A stretch of DNA of 43,950 nucleotides, taken from assembly GCA_023264445.1 (NCBI GenBank), contig JAHFMN010000001.1:133928-177877 (forward strand), written 5' to 3'. The notes beneath the pieces are model-generated. The model was given only the letters and a program-made list of their open reading frames with translations, was not told the DNA's origin and did no database searches. Source of the DNA: Candidatus Kaiserbacteria bacterium. GTDB lineage: Bacteria; Patescibacteriota; Minisyncoccia; Phycocordibacterales; Phycocordibacteraceae. Made by a program: the position numbers and the translations under genes. This document shows positions 35,208-43,794 of this stretch, in pieces (positions within the stretch are counted from its first letter, which is position 1; each line of letters begins with the position of its first letter).

Positions 35208-36512
35208 ATGCAAGGAGAGATGAATTTCATCATCGAGGGCGATCGGCGCCTCTCCGGAACGGTCGAGACGAGCCGTTCCAAAAACGGCGCCGTTGCCCTT
35301 CTCGCCGCTTCCCTTCTGAACGCGGGGAAAACGACGCTCGAACGCGTGCCAAAAATAGAGGAAGTCAATCGTCTTATTGAAGTGCTGCGTTCTATCGGCG
35401 TATCGGTAGACTGGCAGGGGTCGAATGTCGTCCTGCAGCCGCCCAAACATCTCTCGCTTGAAAAAATCGATCGCATCGCGGCGACAAAAACGCGCAGCAT
35501 CCTCATGTTCATCGGCCCTCTGCTCCATCTCTTCAAGGAATTTGAGCTGCCGCAATCAGGCGGATGCACGCTTGGATTGCGCTCCGTGCGCCCGCATCTG
35601 ATGGCGCTTGAGAAATTCGGCGTCATGATAGAGGCGCGCTCCGAAAGCTACCACATTTCTCATACCGCGCTCGCACCGGCCGAGGTCGTCTTGTATGAGT
35701 CGAGCGATACTGCGACCATCAATGCGCTTCTTGCGGCCGCGCGCGCTCCCGGAACCTCGGTCATCAAATACGCATCAGCAAACTATCAGGTGCAGGAAGT
35801 CTGCGGCTTCTTGCGCGCGCTCGGCGTCTCCGTGGATGGCATCGGTTCGACGACGCTCACCATCACCGGCATCGCGCAGATCGATACGACCGTTTCTTAT
35901 AGCGTGGCGCAGGATCCCACTGACGCCATGTTCTTCATTTCGGCCGCCGTGACAACCAACTCATCCATCACGATTACCGCTGCGCCTATAGAATTCCTTG
36001 AAGTGGAACTTCTGCTTCTTGGAAAGATGGGACTTATGTTCTCGCTTTCTAAATCCCGCACGTCCGAAAATGGCATCACGAAGCTCGTCGATATAGAACT
36101 TCATGCATCGGAACTCACTGCCTTCCCTGAAAAGATTCATGCACGCCCCTACCCTGGCCTCAATATAGATAATCTTCCCTTCTTCGCCGTTATCGCGACG
36201 CAGGCGAAAGGTACGACGCTCATTCACGACTGGGTCTATGAAAAACGCGCCATCTATTACACCGAGCTTGACCGTCTGGGAGCGCGGACGACGCTCCACG
36301 ACCCACACCGCATTTCGATAGAAGGGCCGACGCACCTCAAGGCCGCTGAAGTCATCTGCCCGCCTGCGCTTCGCCCCGCAACTATCATCCTCGTCGCCAT
36401 GCTCGGTGCGAAAGGCCGCTCCACGCTCCGGAATGTCTACAGTATCAACCGCGGATATGAAGATCTCGTCGCTCGCCTACGAGCGCTTGGTGCATCCATT
36501 GAAGCGACATGA
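35208..36512 (+). CDS. murA: UDP-N-acetylglucosamine 1-carboxyvinyltransferase
   Basis: RLSGTVETSRSKNGAVALLAASLL..., EPT synthase repeats, LRATAIILVAMLG-like end. Confidence 0.92.
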   Translation: MQGEMNFIIEGDRRLSGTVETSRSKNGAVALLAASLLNAGKTTLERVPKIEEVNRLIEVLRSIGVSVDWQGSNVVLQPPKHLSLEKIDRIAATKTRSILMFIGPLLHLFKEFELPQSGGCTLGLRSVRPHLMALEKFGVMIEARSESYHISHTALAPAEVVLYESSDTATINALLAAARAPGTSVIKYASANYQVQEVCGFLRALGVSVDGIGSTTLTITGIAQIDTTVSYSVAQDPTDAMFFISAAVTTNSSITITAAPIEFLEVELLLLGKMGLMFSLSKSRTSENGITKLVDIELHASELTAFPEKIHARPYPGLNIDNLPFFAVIATQAKGTTLIHDWVYEKRAIYYTELDRLGARTTLHDPHRISIEGPTHLKAAEVICPPALRPATIILVAMLGAKGRSTLRNVYSINRGYEDLVARLRALGASIEAT

Positions 36513-36802
36513 AATCCATCGGCGACATTCTCCCTGATATCAAGAAAAAAGCGGCAGAAGCGCCGAAAGGGAGAAAGCGTCAGACCGAACGCGGCGAATT
36601 GATGCGCTTTTTCCAGCGGCACCTGAACTATTCGCGCAAACAAGACGGGCTCGCGCCCATGACGATGGCACATCTCGGGACAGTCCTGGAAAAAATACCC
36701 ACGCAGGATTTGTATTACCTCAAGAGCGTCTGCAGCCAAGCAAAAAACTTCGGTAAAAAATTCTGGTGGGAGCTCGATCCGACCAAGCATCCTCAGCGCT
36801 AA
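36509..36802 (+). CDS. conserved hypothetical protein (97 aa)
   Basis: 4-nt overlap with murA; lysine-rich. Confidence 0.7.
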   Translation: MKSIGDILPDIKKKAAEAPKGRKRQTERGELMRFFQRHLNYSRKQDGLAPMTMAHLGTVLEKIPTQDLYYLKSVCSQAKNFGKKFWWELDPTKHPQR

Positions 36803-36822
36803 AACGTGCTATACTAGAGCAC

Positions 36823-37359
36823 ATGAAAGAAATCGTGCAAGATGGCGCGCTGGTGTTGCGCGAGATTGCAGAGCCGGTGCCAGAGAAGCTTTTCGGTTCT
36901 GCCGAGCTCTTGCAGCTCATTAAGAATATGGAGAAAGCCCTCGACAAGGAAATCGAGGGCGTCGCGCTTGCTGCGCCGCAAATCGGCGTGTCCTATCGCC
37001 TATTCATCGTCCGGAAGGACCGCACCCTACCGCCAGTGAGCGTTCCGGAAGGTGCACCACTTCCCCCACCGCCTCCTACTGAAATCGAGCTGTACATCAA
37101 TCCTGAAATCATAAAGACCTCCCGCAAGCGCGCAAAGGTGGACGAAGGATGCCTCTCGGTGCGCGGTGTCTACGGCACGACGAACCGGCATGAGCGCGTG
37201 ACGATCCGCGCGAAGCGCATGGATGGCACGACATTTGAGCGCGGCGGCGGGGGCATCATGGCGCAGATATTCGAGCATGAAATGGACCACCTGAATGGTA
37301 TCCTCTTTATCGACCACGCGGAGCATCTCATCCACATTCAGCATGCACCAACCGCATAA
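36823..37359 (+). CDS. def: peptide deformylase
   Basis: GVALAAPQIGVSYR, DEGCLSVRGVYG, HEMDHLNGILFIDH. Confidence 0.95.
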   Translation: MKEIVQDGALVLREIAEPVPEKLFGSAELLQLIKNMEKALDKEIEGVALAAPQIGVSYRLFIVRKDRTLPPVSVPEGAPLPPPPPTEIELYINPEIIKTSRKRAKVDEGCLSVRGVYGTTNRHERVTIRAKRMDGTTFERGGGGIMAQIFEHEMDHLNGILFIDHAEHLIHIQHAPTA

Positions 37360-38167
37360 ATTCGCATTTTTCGGTACGCCGAAGGTCGCGAGCGATACGC
37401 TCGAGATACTCATCGAGCGTGGCTTCACTCCCTCGCTCGTCGTGACATCTCCGGATGCGCCGCAAGGCCGCGGCCTTGCGCTCACTCCCTCGCCGACGAA
37501 ATCACTCGCACTTGCGCACAATCTCCCTCTACTGACGCCCCCGGCGCTTGACGCCGATGCTATCGCCGCCATTCGTGCATGCGGATGCGATTACGCCATC
37601 GTCGTCGCCTACGGCAAGATATTTCCTGAAGAACTCATCACTGCATTCCCACTCGGCGTATTAAATGTGCATTATTCCCTTCTGCCGAAATATCGGGGCG
37701 CAACACCGCTTGAGGCGGCGCTCCTTGCAGGCGAACGAGAGACAGGGGTAACCGTCCAGAAGATGGTAAAAGAGCTCGATGCAGGCGACATCATCGCGCA
37801 GGCCGCACTAGATATCACTCCAGAAGAGACTGCGCGCGAGCTACGCCCGCGCCTTATTTTGCTCGGAGCAAATCTGCTTGCTGACACGCTCCCCGCCTAT
37901 CTCTCAGGCACCATTACACCGGCACCTCAGAACCCCGCTAATGTTTCGCATGCGAGGAAATTAAAGAAAGAAGACGGACTTCTCTCACTTGGTGCTCCCG
38001 CCGAAGAAAACTGGAATAAATATCGCGCCTATGCCGACTCTATCGGCACCTACTTTTTTGAAAACGGAAAACGTATGAAGATAACCGAGGCATCGTTTGC
38101 AAACGGAAAGTTCATCATCGAGCGCGTCATTCCCGAAGGCAAACGCGAGATGGCGTATAGCGCTTAG
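37343..38167 (+). CDS. fmt: methionyl-tRNA formyltransferase
   Basis: FAFFGTPKVASDTLEILIERG, NVHYSLLPKYRGATPLEAALLAGERETGVTVQKM. Confidence 0.95.
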   Translation: MHQPHKFAFFGTPKVASDTLEILIERGFTPSLVVTSPDAPQGRGLALTPSPTKSLALAHNLPLLTPPALDADAIAAIRACGCDYAIVVAYGKIFPEELITAFPLGVLNVHYSLLPKYRGATPLEAALLAGERETGVTVQKMVKELDAGDIIAQAALDITPEETARELRPRLILLGANLLADTLPAYLSGTITPAPQNPANVSHARKLKKEDGLLSLGAPAEENWNKYRAYADSIGTYFFENGKRMKITEASFANGKFIIERVIPEGKREMAYSA

Positions 38168-38535
38168 CGCCCGAAGCGCAGCATATTCTTCAGAGCGCGG
38201 CCGCCGCGCTTGAAAAGATGTTCTGATTTGCCGCGGGCACGGCGTATTTCTTTCTCCAATTCACTGCGCACGCGGTCTGCGGCGCTCTCCGGCGTCGGCT
38301 TCACTGCTTCGGCATGGAACACCTCTCCGAGCACCGAGAGATTTGCTACCATCCGGCACGGCTCGGATGAGCGCCCCTCCGCCGGAGCGTGTTCTACATC
38401 CACCAAAAGAAGGGCGGAGGTGGCATCATCCCCCAGAAGGCGTTCTATCGGCGCGAGCTTCTCTTCCACTGCTTGTGCCGAAGCCGGCGCGAGGTCTTCA
38501 TAATGAGTTGTTTGTAGAGTAATGCGCATATGCAT
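38164..38535 (-). CDS. ribosome hibernation factor (HPF/RaiA family)
   Basis: MRITLQTTHYEDLAPASAQAVEEKLAPIERLL...; C-terminal KSEHLFKRGGRALKNMLRFGR. Confidence 0.8.
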   Translation of the reverse strand: MHMRITLQTTHYEDLAPASAQAVEEKLAPIERLLGDDATSALLLVDVEHAPAEGRSSEPCRMVANLSVLGEVFHAEAVKPTPESAADRVRSELEKEIRRARGKSEHLFKRGGRALKNMLRFGR

Positions 38536-38539
38536 GAAG

Positions 38540-38761
38540 CTAGTTGCTAATACTTACCATTTTAGCGCGGGAATGGTGCCCTGTCAGTATGCGCACCTTC
38601 CCAAGCGGCACGTTGAATCGTCCTGCGATAATCTCGCGCACACGCTGATTCGCTCGATTCCCGCTCGCGGGCTCTTTGACCGAAATCATGAGCGTCTCCT
38701 CTCCCTTCTCTTCCACCTTCTCGCGCTTGGCGCTCGGCGCAACAATTACCTTTATATACAT
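38540..38761 (-). CDS. DUF167 (YggU-like) protein
   Basis: MYIKVIVAPSAKREKVEEKG...KEPASGNRANQRVREIIAGRFNVPLGKVRILTGHHSRAKMV. Confidence 0.85.
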   Translation of the reverse strand: MYIKVIVAPSAKREKVEEKGEETLMISVKEPASGNRANQRVREIIAGRFNVPLGKVRILTGHHSRAKMVSISN

Positions 38762-38802
38762 GTTTTGCTTGTCAGATTTTCGCTCGTCGTTCTTTATCGT
38801 CG

Positions 38803-38848
38803 CAACTGTATCAATTTTGAACCTATAGGTTCAAAATTGATACAGTTG
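38803..38848. repeat. 46-nt perfect palindrome, core ACCTATAGGT (copy 3 of 3)
   Basis: caactgtatcaattttgaaccta|taggttcaaaattgatacagttg. Confidence 0.95.
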
Positions 38849-38856
38849 ATTTTTGC

Positions 38857-39102
38857 TTATGGTGAAGAGTGGACATAGTGCTCGCGTAGGTATGCGGCTA
38901 TATCTTCTGACTCATACATCTCAGTATTCCGATCAGCATCGACGAGATAGGGCACTTGGCGCTTCCCTCCTCGTGCAACAAGCTCCGCTGCAACCGTTGA
39001 ATCAGCAATATTCTTTTCTTCAAACGAGATGCTGAGCTCTTTTGCCGTATCGAGTACTTTGCGACAATGAAAGCATCCAGTCTTTACATACAAAATGAGC
39101 AT
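38857..39102 (-). CDS. glutaredoxin-like protein
   Basis: MLILYVKTGCFHCRKVLDTAKEL...RQVPYLVDADRNTEMYESEDIAAYL. Confidence 0.88.
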   Translation of the reverse strand: MLILYVKTGCFHCRKVLDTAKELSISFEEKNIADSTVAAELVARGGKRQVPYLVDADRNTEMYESEDIAAYLREHYVHSSP

Positions 39103-39132
39103 TGGAAAAGTATAGCAAATCGGCTAGAATAC

Positions 39133-39158
39133 CCACACGCGCCGCTCCGCGGCGCGTG
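39133..39158. other. strong GC hairpin upstream of the tRNA region
   Basis: ACACGCGCCGC-tcc-GCGGCGCGTGT. Confidence 0.6.
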
Positions 39159-39169
39159 TTTGAGAACAT

Positions 39170-39207
39170 TCCGGGATAGCTCAATAGAACGCATTTGTAA
39201 GTCTCAT
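39170..39207 (+). pseudogene. probable truncated tRNA-Thr-like remnant
   Basis: tCCGGGATAGCTCAAT-AGAACGCATTTGTAAGTCTCA resembles the 5' half and TGT anticodon loop of a tRNA-Thr, missing much of D and T arms. Confidence 0.45.
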
Positions 39208-39279
39208 TCCGCGGTAGCTCAGTGGTAGAGCGGCTCGCTGTTAACGAGTTGGTCGTAGGTTCGAATCCTACCCGCGGAG
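39208..39279 (+). tRNA. tRNA-Asn (GTT anticodon)
   Basis: TCCGCGG/CCGCGGA acceptor, anticodon stem GCTCG-CTGTTAA-CGAGT, T-arm GTAGGTTCGAATCCTAC; CCA not encoded. Confidence 0.95.
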
Positions 39280-39335
39280 CAAATCTTTCGTAACCAACGC
39301 AATGGATTTAGCGTTGTATATACTGTAATTGTCTT

Positions 39336-39680
39336 ATGAATATCTCAAGAACGAACTTCGTTATTCTCTTCATCATTTCTGGGTTTGCCTTTCTTTTTAT
39401 TACTACCTCGCTTTTGGGAACAACAGGCCCACGAGGATTTCCTAATGCCCCCGACTCTGTCATTAGAACTGGTGGTGACTCACCAGTGGCTTGGAAGCGT
39501 ACTGCGTCCACAATTATTTTACCCATCAAGGTAATTTTGATAGGTCCTTTGGCTCTGCCACAGATTAATTTTTTGAAAGAAGACCCGCCGCCTCCATTTA
39601 TCGGTATCTATCTCGTTTTCTACTGGACTATCCTTGCATCAGTCATTCACTATCTCCTCGGTACACTACGACGTTTTTAG
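39336..39680 (+). CDS. hypothetical membrane protein
   Basis: Two TM segments. Confidence 0.55.
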   Translation: MNISRTNFVILFIISGFAFLFITTSLLGTTGPRGFPNAPDSVIRTGGDSPVAWKRTASTIILPIKVILIGPLALPQINFLKEDPPPPFIGIYLVFYWTILASVIHYLLGTLRRF

Positions 39681-39696
39681 TTGCTATACTTTTAGT

Positions 39697-40437
39697 ATGC
39701 CTCGTGTGGTGAATTCCTCGATCGTTACCACCATCGACCCAGTCGAGCCTCACACCCCTGGTGGCGTTGGGGCTAAGCTCAATCGCCTGCGCGCGGCGGT
39801 CCTTGGAGCCAACGACGGCATTGTCTCTATTGCGGCGCTCGTGGTGGGCATCGAGGGAGCGACTGACTCAACAAGCGCCATCCTCACCGCGGGAATCGCC
39901 GGCGTGCTCGCAGGCGCTCTGTCCATGGCAGCTGGCGAATATGTCTCCGTCAGCAGCCAACGCGACAGCGAGAGAGCGCTGATAGAAAAAGAGCGGGGCG
40001 AGTTGGCTACGCGCAAAGTCCGTGAGCTTGAAGAGCTCACCACGCTATACGAAGCAAAAGGGCTTTCACCAGCTACGGCGGCGACAGTAGCGCGCGAACT
40101 TACGGCGCACAATGCGTTTGCAGCGCACGTGGAGGCCGAGCTCCACCTTGACCCGAAAAAACTGGCAAGACCATGGCAATCCGCGCTCGCATCGGCGGGA
40201 TCTTTTTTTGCCGGAGCAGTGCTTCCGATGCTCGCCATAATTTTCCCTCCGCCTGAGTGGCGCATCCCAGTTACTTTTGCTCTGGTGGTGGTCGCGCTCG
40301 CAATAACCGGCTCGGTCAGTGCTTATGCCGGCGGCGCCAATAAAACCCGGGCGGTAATCCGCGTTGTCCTCGGGGGCCTTATTGCCATGAGCATCACCTT
40401 TGCCGTCGGCAAAGCATTTAACGTTACGGGGATATAA
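39697..40437 (+). CDS. VIT1/CCC1-type transporter family protein
   Basis: LRAAVLGANDGIVSIAALVVGIEGA, AGALSMAAGEYVSVSSQRDSE. Confidence 0.93.
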   Translation: MPRVVNSSIVTTIDPVEPHTPGGVGAKLNRLRAAVLGANDGIVSIAALVVGIEGATDSTSAILTAGIAGVLAGALSMAAGEYVSVSSQRDSERALIEKERGELATRKVRELEELTTLYEAKGLSPATAATVARELTAHNAFAAHVEAELHLDPKKLARPWQSALASAGSFFAGAVLPMLAIIFPPPEWRIPVTFALVVVALAITGSVSAYAGGANKTRAVIRVVLGGLIAMSITFAVGKAFNVTGI

Positions 40438-40546
40438 AGAGGTGCCAGAGTTGTGCTCTATTCTGTAAATCCAGCGCACGCGAGATATGCGCCAAGCAGG
40501 ATAAGACGTTCGAACTAATTCACCCACTTTGATATACTCGGCATAT

Positions 40547-40909
40547 ATGAACCCAACTGTAATTGCAACGATTGTCGCTCTTATTATCGGCTTTGGAGGC
40601 GGGTACTTGATTGCTGTCAACAAAGCACCTACAGCAACCCACGTAATGCCTGACGGCTCCTCAATGTCGAATGCGATGGCTAGTATGACCTCTCAGCTTG
40701 AGGGTAAAACGGATGACGAATTCGATAGGGCATTTATTCAGGAAATGATTGTCCACCACGAAGGTGCTGTTGCTATGGCGCAGCAGGCACTTCAACAGGC
40801 AAAGCACTCTGAAATCAAGGGGATGGCGCAGAACATTATTGGTGCACAAACGCAAGAAATAACCACTATGCGCGATTGGCTACAGTCGTGGTACGACATT
40901 CAACCATAA
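40547..40909 (+). CDS. DUF305 family protein
   Basis: N-terminal TM; FIQEMIVHHEGAVAMAQQALQQAKHSEIKGMAQNII. Confidence 0.9.
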   Translation: MNPTVIATIVALIIGFGGGYLIAVNKAPTATHVMPDGSSMSNAMASMTSQLEGKTDDEFDRAFIQEMIVHHEGAVAMAQQALQQAKHSEIKGMAQNIIGAQTQEITTMRDWLQSWYDIQP

Positions 40910-41035
40910 AGTCAGGGATACGTACCTAGGAATTGACAAAGTCAATTATTCATAGTTATATAACGTTGGAGAGTGTTCTGTGATAACTCAACCCTCTGAT
41001 CTGCCTTATAAGTCGTGCAGAACTGGAGAAACGAA

Positions 41036-41998
41036 ATGAAAGTCACGTTGTTTGGAACGCGCGGTTCGACACCTATTTCCGACGCAAGATCGATACGCTA
41101 CGGGGGCAACACGACCTGTCTGCGTGTCGAGTCTGAGTGCCTGCCTTCCGGGTGGGCGCTTGCGGTGGACACAGGCAGTGGGTTCGTACCGCTTTCGAGG
41201 GCACTCCTGGTTGAAAAAATCATGAAGGTGGGGGTTATCTATACCCACTGGCACCATGATCACACCCAGGGTCTGTTCCTGGCTCCGCATACCTTCATTC
41301 CCATGACCGATGTCAGGATCTGGGGACCGAAGGAGCACGGGGTCGGGCCGCTCGAAGTGTTTAGGGATCTCATGAAGCCGCCATTGTTTCCGGTGAGCTT
41401 CGTAAAGGTCCAGCATCATATCAAGACAACGCCGCTATACCATGTCGGTACGCAGGTGATGGTGGTGCATCCGAAGGCGGGATTTCACCTTTTGGATATC
41501 CACCGCTACCGCCAGCGCGTCGCCGAGCACAAGCAGCTCAAGCTTGGCGATGGACACTACCCTGTTGAAGAGTGCTTGGTCATCCTGATGTACAAGACCG
41601 AGCATCCCGAATACACGGTGTCGTACCGATTCGAAGAGAAGCCGACTGGCCGTACATTCGTGTTCCTCACAGACCACGAAAATACGGCGAGCCTGCCCAG
41701 GGATTTGCTCGAGCATGTTCGTGGTGCAGATCTCCTGATCCAGGATGGCCAGTACGCCAATGAGGTCTACATGACTCAGACAGCGGGCTTTGGCCACGGC
41801 ACCCCCGAGTATTGCGCGGAAGTCATGAAGGAGTCCGGAGCAGTAAGGCTCGGCATTACGCATCACGATCCTTCGGCCACGGACGCCGACGTTGACAGTC
41901 GCGTGAGAGAGGCACAGCAGCGTGCGATGGAACTTGGCGTATCCGATGCGGAGCACTGCATCTTCGGGTGCGCCGACTACCTCGCCATCGAAGTTTGA
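41036..41998 (+). CDS. MBL-fold metallo-hydrolase
   Basis: MKVTLFGTRGSTPISDARSIRYGGNTTCLRVES; THWHHDHTQG; LTDHEN. Confidence 0.88.
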   Translation: MKVTLFGTRGSTPISDARSIRYGGNTTCLRVESECLPSGWALAVDTGSGFVPLSRALLVEKIMKVGVIYTHWHHDHTQGLFLAPHTFIPMTDVRIWGPKEHGVGPLEVFRDLMKPPLFPVSFVKVQHHIKTTPLYHVGTQVMVVHPKAGFHLLDIHRYRQRVAEHKQLKLGDGHYPVEECLVILMYKTEHPEYTVSYRFEEKPTGRTFVFLTDHENTASLPRDLLEHVRGADLLIQDGQYANEVYMTQTAGFGHGTPEYCAEVMKESGAVRLGITHHDPSATDADVDSRVREAQQRAMELGVSDAEHCIFGCADYLAIEV

Positions 41999-42057
41999 TC
42001 TAACCTAAACGTGCACGCAAAGCGCATCATGGTTGGATCCTCACATCTGCATTCTCC

Positions 42058-42084
42058 AGCCGCCCAATACATCGGGCGGCTTTC
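42058..42084 (+). terminator. terminator hairpin
   Basis: AGCCGCCCaatacatcGGGCGGCTTTC. Confidence 0.7.
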
Positions 42085-42174
42085 ACTTCTTAATCTAAGA
42101 GAATCACAGCGGGTTCAAATATTCTCAAGCTACACGAGCTGACAATCCATAGAATCTATGGTATATTAGGGGTA

Positions 42175-42402
42175 ATGAAAACCAGGGATTTGGATAGGGA
42201 GCGGAGTGAGCAGGCACGTTCGCTTGCTGATTTTTTACATGTCTACAACGAAAACCTTTCTCCTGCATTTCCCCGAGCATCACTGGTGCTGCTTAAACAA
42301 TTTAAAAACACTCACGAAAATCTCTTCAAGCCAGATGGAGTATGGTCGCTGAATGTCCACCGTAAAAAGGTCATGGACTGGCTACGCCCCTCCTCATTTT
42401 AA
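42175..42402 (+). CDS. hypothetical protein (75 aa)
   Basis: Single ORF, TATATTAGGGGTAATG start region. Confidence 0.5.
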   Translation: MKTRDLDRERSEQARSLADFLHVYNENLSPAFPRASLVLLKQFKNTHENLFKPDGVWSLNVHRKKVMDWLRPSSF

Positions 42403-42977
42403 GAAAGGCCGCCGAGAATAAAGTACGAGAAGACGATAGAGACGGCCGCAAGCGCGATGCCGGCGACAAGGTCGCTTATGTGGTGCTGTTTGACGAAGAG
42501 CGTCGAGCTCACGATGGTCACTCCGCACGTCCATATGAGCGTCTCGTGGAGCGGAAAGGCAAAAGTGAGATAGTAACTGCATAGCACGGCCGTAAACACG
42601 TGTGCACTCGGGAAGACATTGTCGCTCGGATCGAGGCGATACATCCACGCGATGGTCTTAGTAAGAGGTCCTTTCGGGACAAGCAGCGGGCGTTCGATGG
42701 TGGTCGGCATAAAATACCAGATAAGCGCGGCGACAATGCCGCTAAATATGAGACTCACATACAGCCGTGCCGCGACGGGGGTGAAAAATAGGAGTGCAAG
42801 CATTGAGAACGCCACATACGGAAACAATCCAAGGTATGGCACGATAAAGGCCGGAATGAAGGGAATATGCTTCACGAATGGACTGGTCTGCAGACGCCCT
42901 TCCCGACCATTGAGCGGAAAGTAAAGAAACAGACTTATGGCCGCAAGCAGCGCAAGCGCGATGAGTTGCACCAACAT
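42399..42977 (-). CDS. PAP2-like membrane phosphatase
   Basis: Multi-TM; FPSAHVFTAVLCSYY and TLFVKQHHISDLVAGIAL. Confidence 0.82.
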   Translation of the reverse strand: MLVQLIALALLAAISLFLYFPLNGREGRLQTSPFVKHIPFIPAFIVPYLGLFPYVAFSMLALLFFTPVAARLYVSLIFSGIVAALIWYFMPTTIERPLLVPKGPLTKTIAWMYRLDPSDNVFPSAHVFTAVLCSYYLTFAFPLHETLIWTCGVTIVSSTLFVKQHHISDLVAGIALAAVSIVFSYFILGGLS

Positions 42978-43052
42978 ACTTTCGTATCAGTGTACTACAT
43001 TTTTAGTATTCTTCTTTCCTACAGAATTCCCCGATTTGTGATGCAGAGAGCA

Positions 43053-43081
43053 TTGTCAAAGGTAGGAAAACAAGCTATTGT
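43053..43081 (+). promoter_or_regulatory. sigma70-type promoter
   Basis: TTGTCA(43053-43058)-17 bp-TATTGT(43076-43081). Confidence 0.6.
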
Positions 43082-43129
43082 CGCGTCTGGAATCCCATTT
43101 CGCAGTCAAACAGTGCATAGGAGGGGTTT

Positions 43130-43342
43130 ATGGCACCGGAACGCATGGCCGAGATCAGTAGTTTGGTCGATCGCTACAATCGCGACGACAGTAAGGGGAT
43201 CCCCATATCCCCCTTCATCGCCCGAGAAAGAGGTCACCTCGAGGCAGTCGCCGCGGTGATCGAAGGGGTCACCGTTCAAGAACTCGATGAGTTCCTGATC
43301 TTGATGGACCGCGAGCTTCCGCAAGACCATCTGATCGGATGA
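43130..43342 (+). CDS. hypothetical protein (70 aa)
   Basis: ATAGGAGGGGTTT-ATG; terminator AGCCGCTCaatccaagGAGCGGCTTT downstream. Confidence 0.75.
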   Translation: MAPERMAEISSLVDRYNRDDSKGIPISPFIARERGHLEAVAAVIEGVTVQELDEFLILMDRELPQDHLIG

Positions 43343-43541
43343 ACCCTGTGGAGCCGGGAAGCCGCTCAATCCAAGGAGCGGCTTTCTATTTTTATGCGCA
43401 CATGAGCACCATATTGACGGAAAGAGGATGGGATGCTACGATACGTCCATCAACCAGCGCTGGATCCAAAGAAGTGGGATCGAGCTTCTCTCTTCGGCTA
43501 CTGATTTGATACCTTAGTCACACACAATCTATCACTGCAGT

Positions 43542-43751
43542 ATGCAAAACGGTACAGTAATCAAGAAGAACGAGAAGGGCTTCGGCTTCATCAAAGTCGA
43601 CGGAGCACCTGAAGGTTCGAAAGACCTTTTCTTCCATTCCAACGAGCTCCAGAACATTTCGTTCGATGAGCTCCAGGAAGGAGACAAGCTCTCGTTCGAA
43701 ATCGGCGACAGCCCAAAAGGCCCGAACGCCACGAACGTCAGCAAGATCTAA
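43542..43751 (+). CDS. cold-shock domain protein
   Basis: NGTVIKKNEKGFGFIKVDGAPEGSKDLFFHSNEL. Confidence 0.93.
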   Translation: MQNGTVIKKNEKGFGFIKVDGAPEGSKDLFFHSNELQNISFDELQEGDKLSFEIGDSPKGPNATNVSKI

Positions 43752-43770
43752 TATCTTGCTCTTGAAGAAA

Positions 43771-43794
43771 ACGCCCCGCTTTTAGCGGGGCGTT
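43771..43794. terminator. bidirectional terminator shared with the SET gene stop
   Basis: AACGCCCCGCttttaGCGGGGCGTT. Confidence 0.8.
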
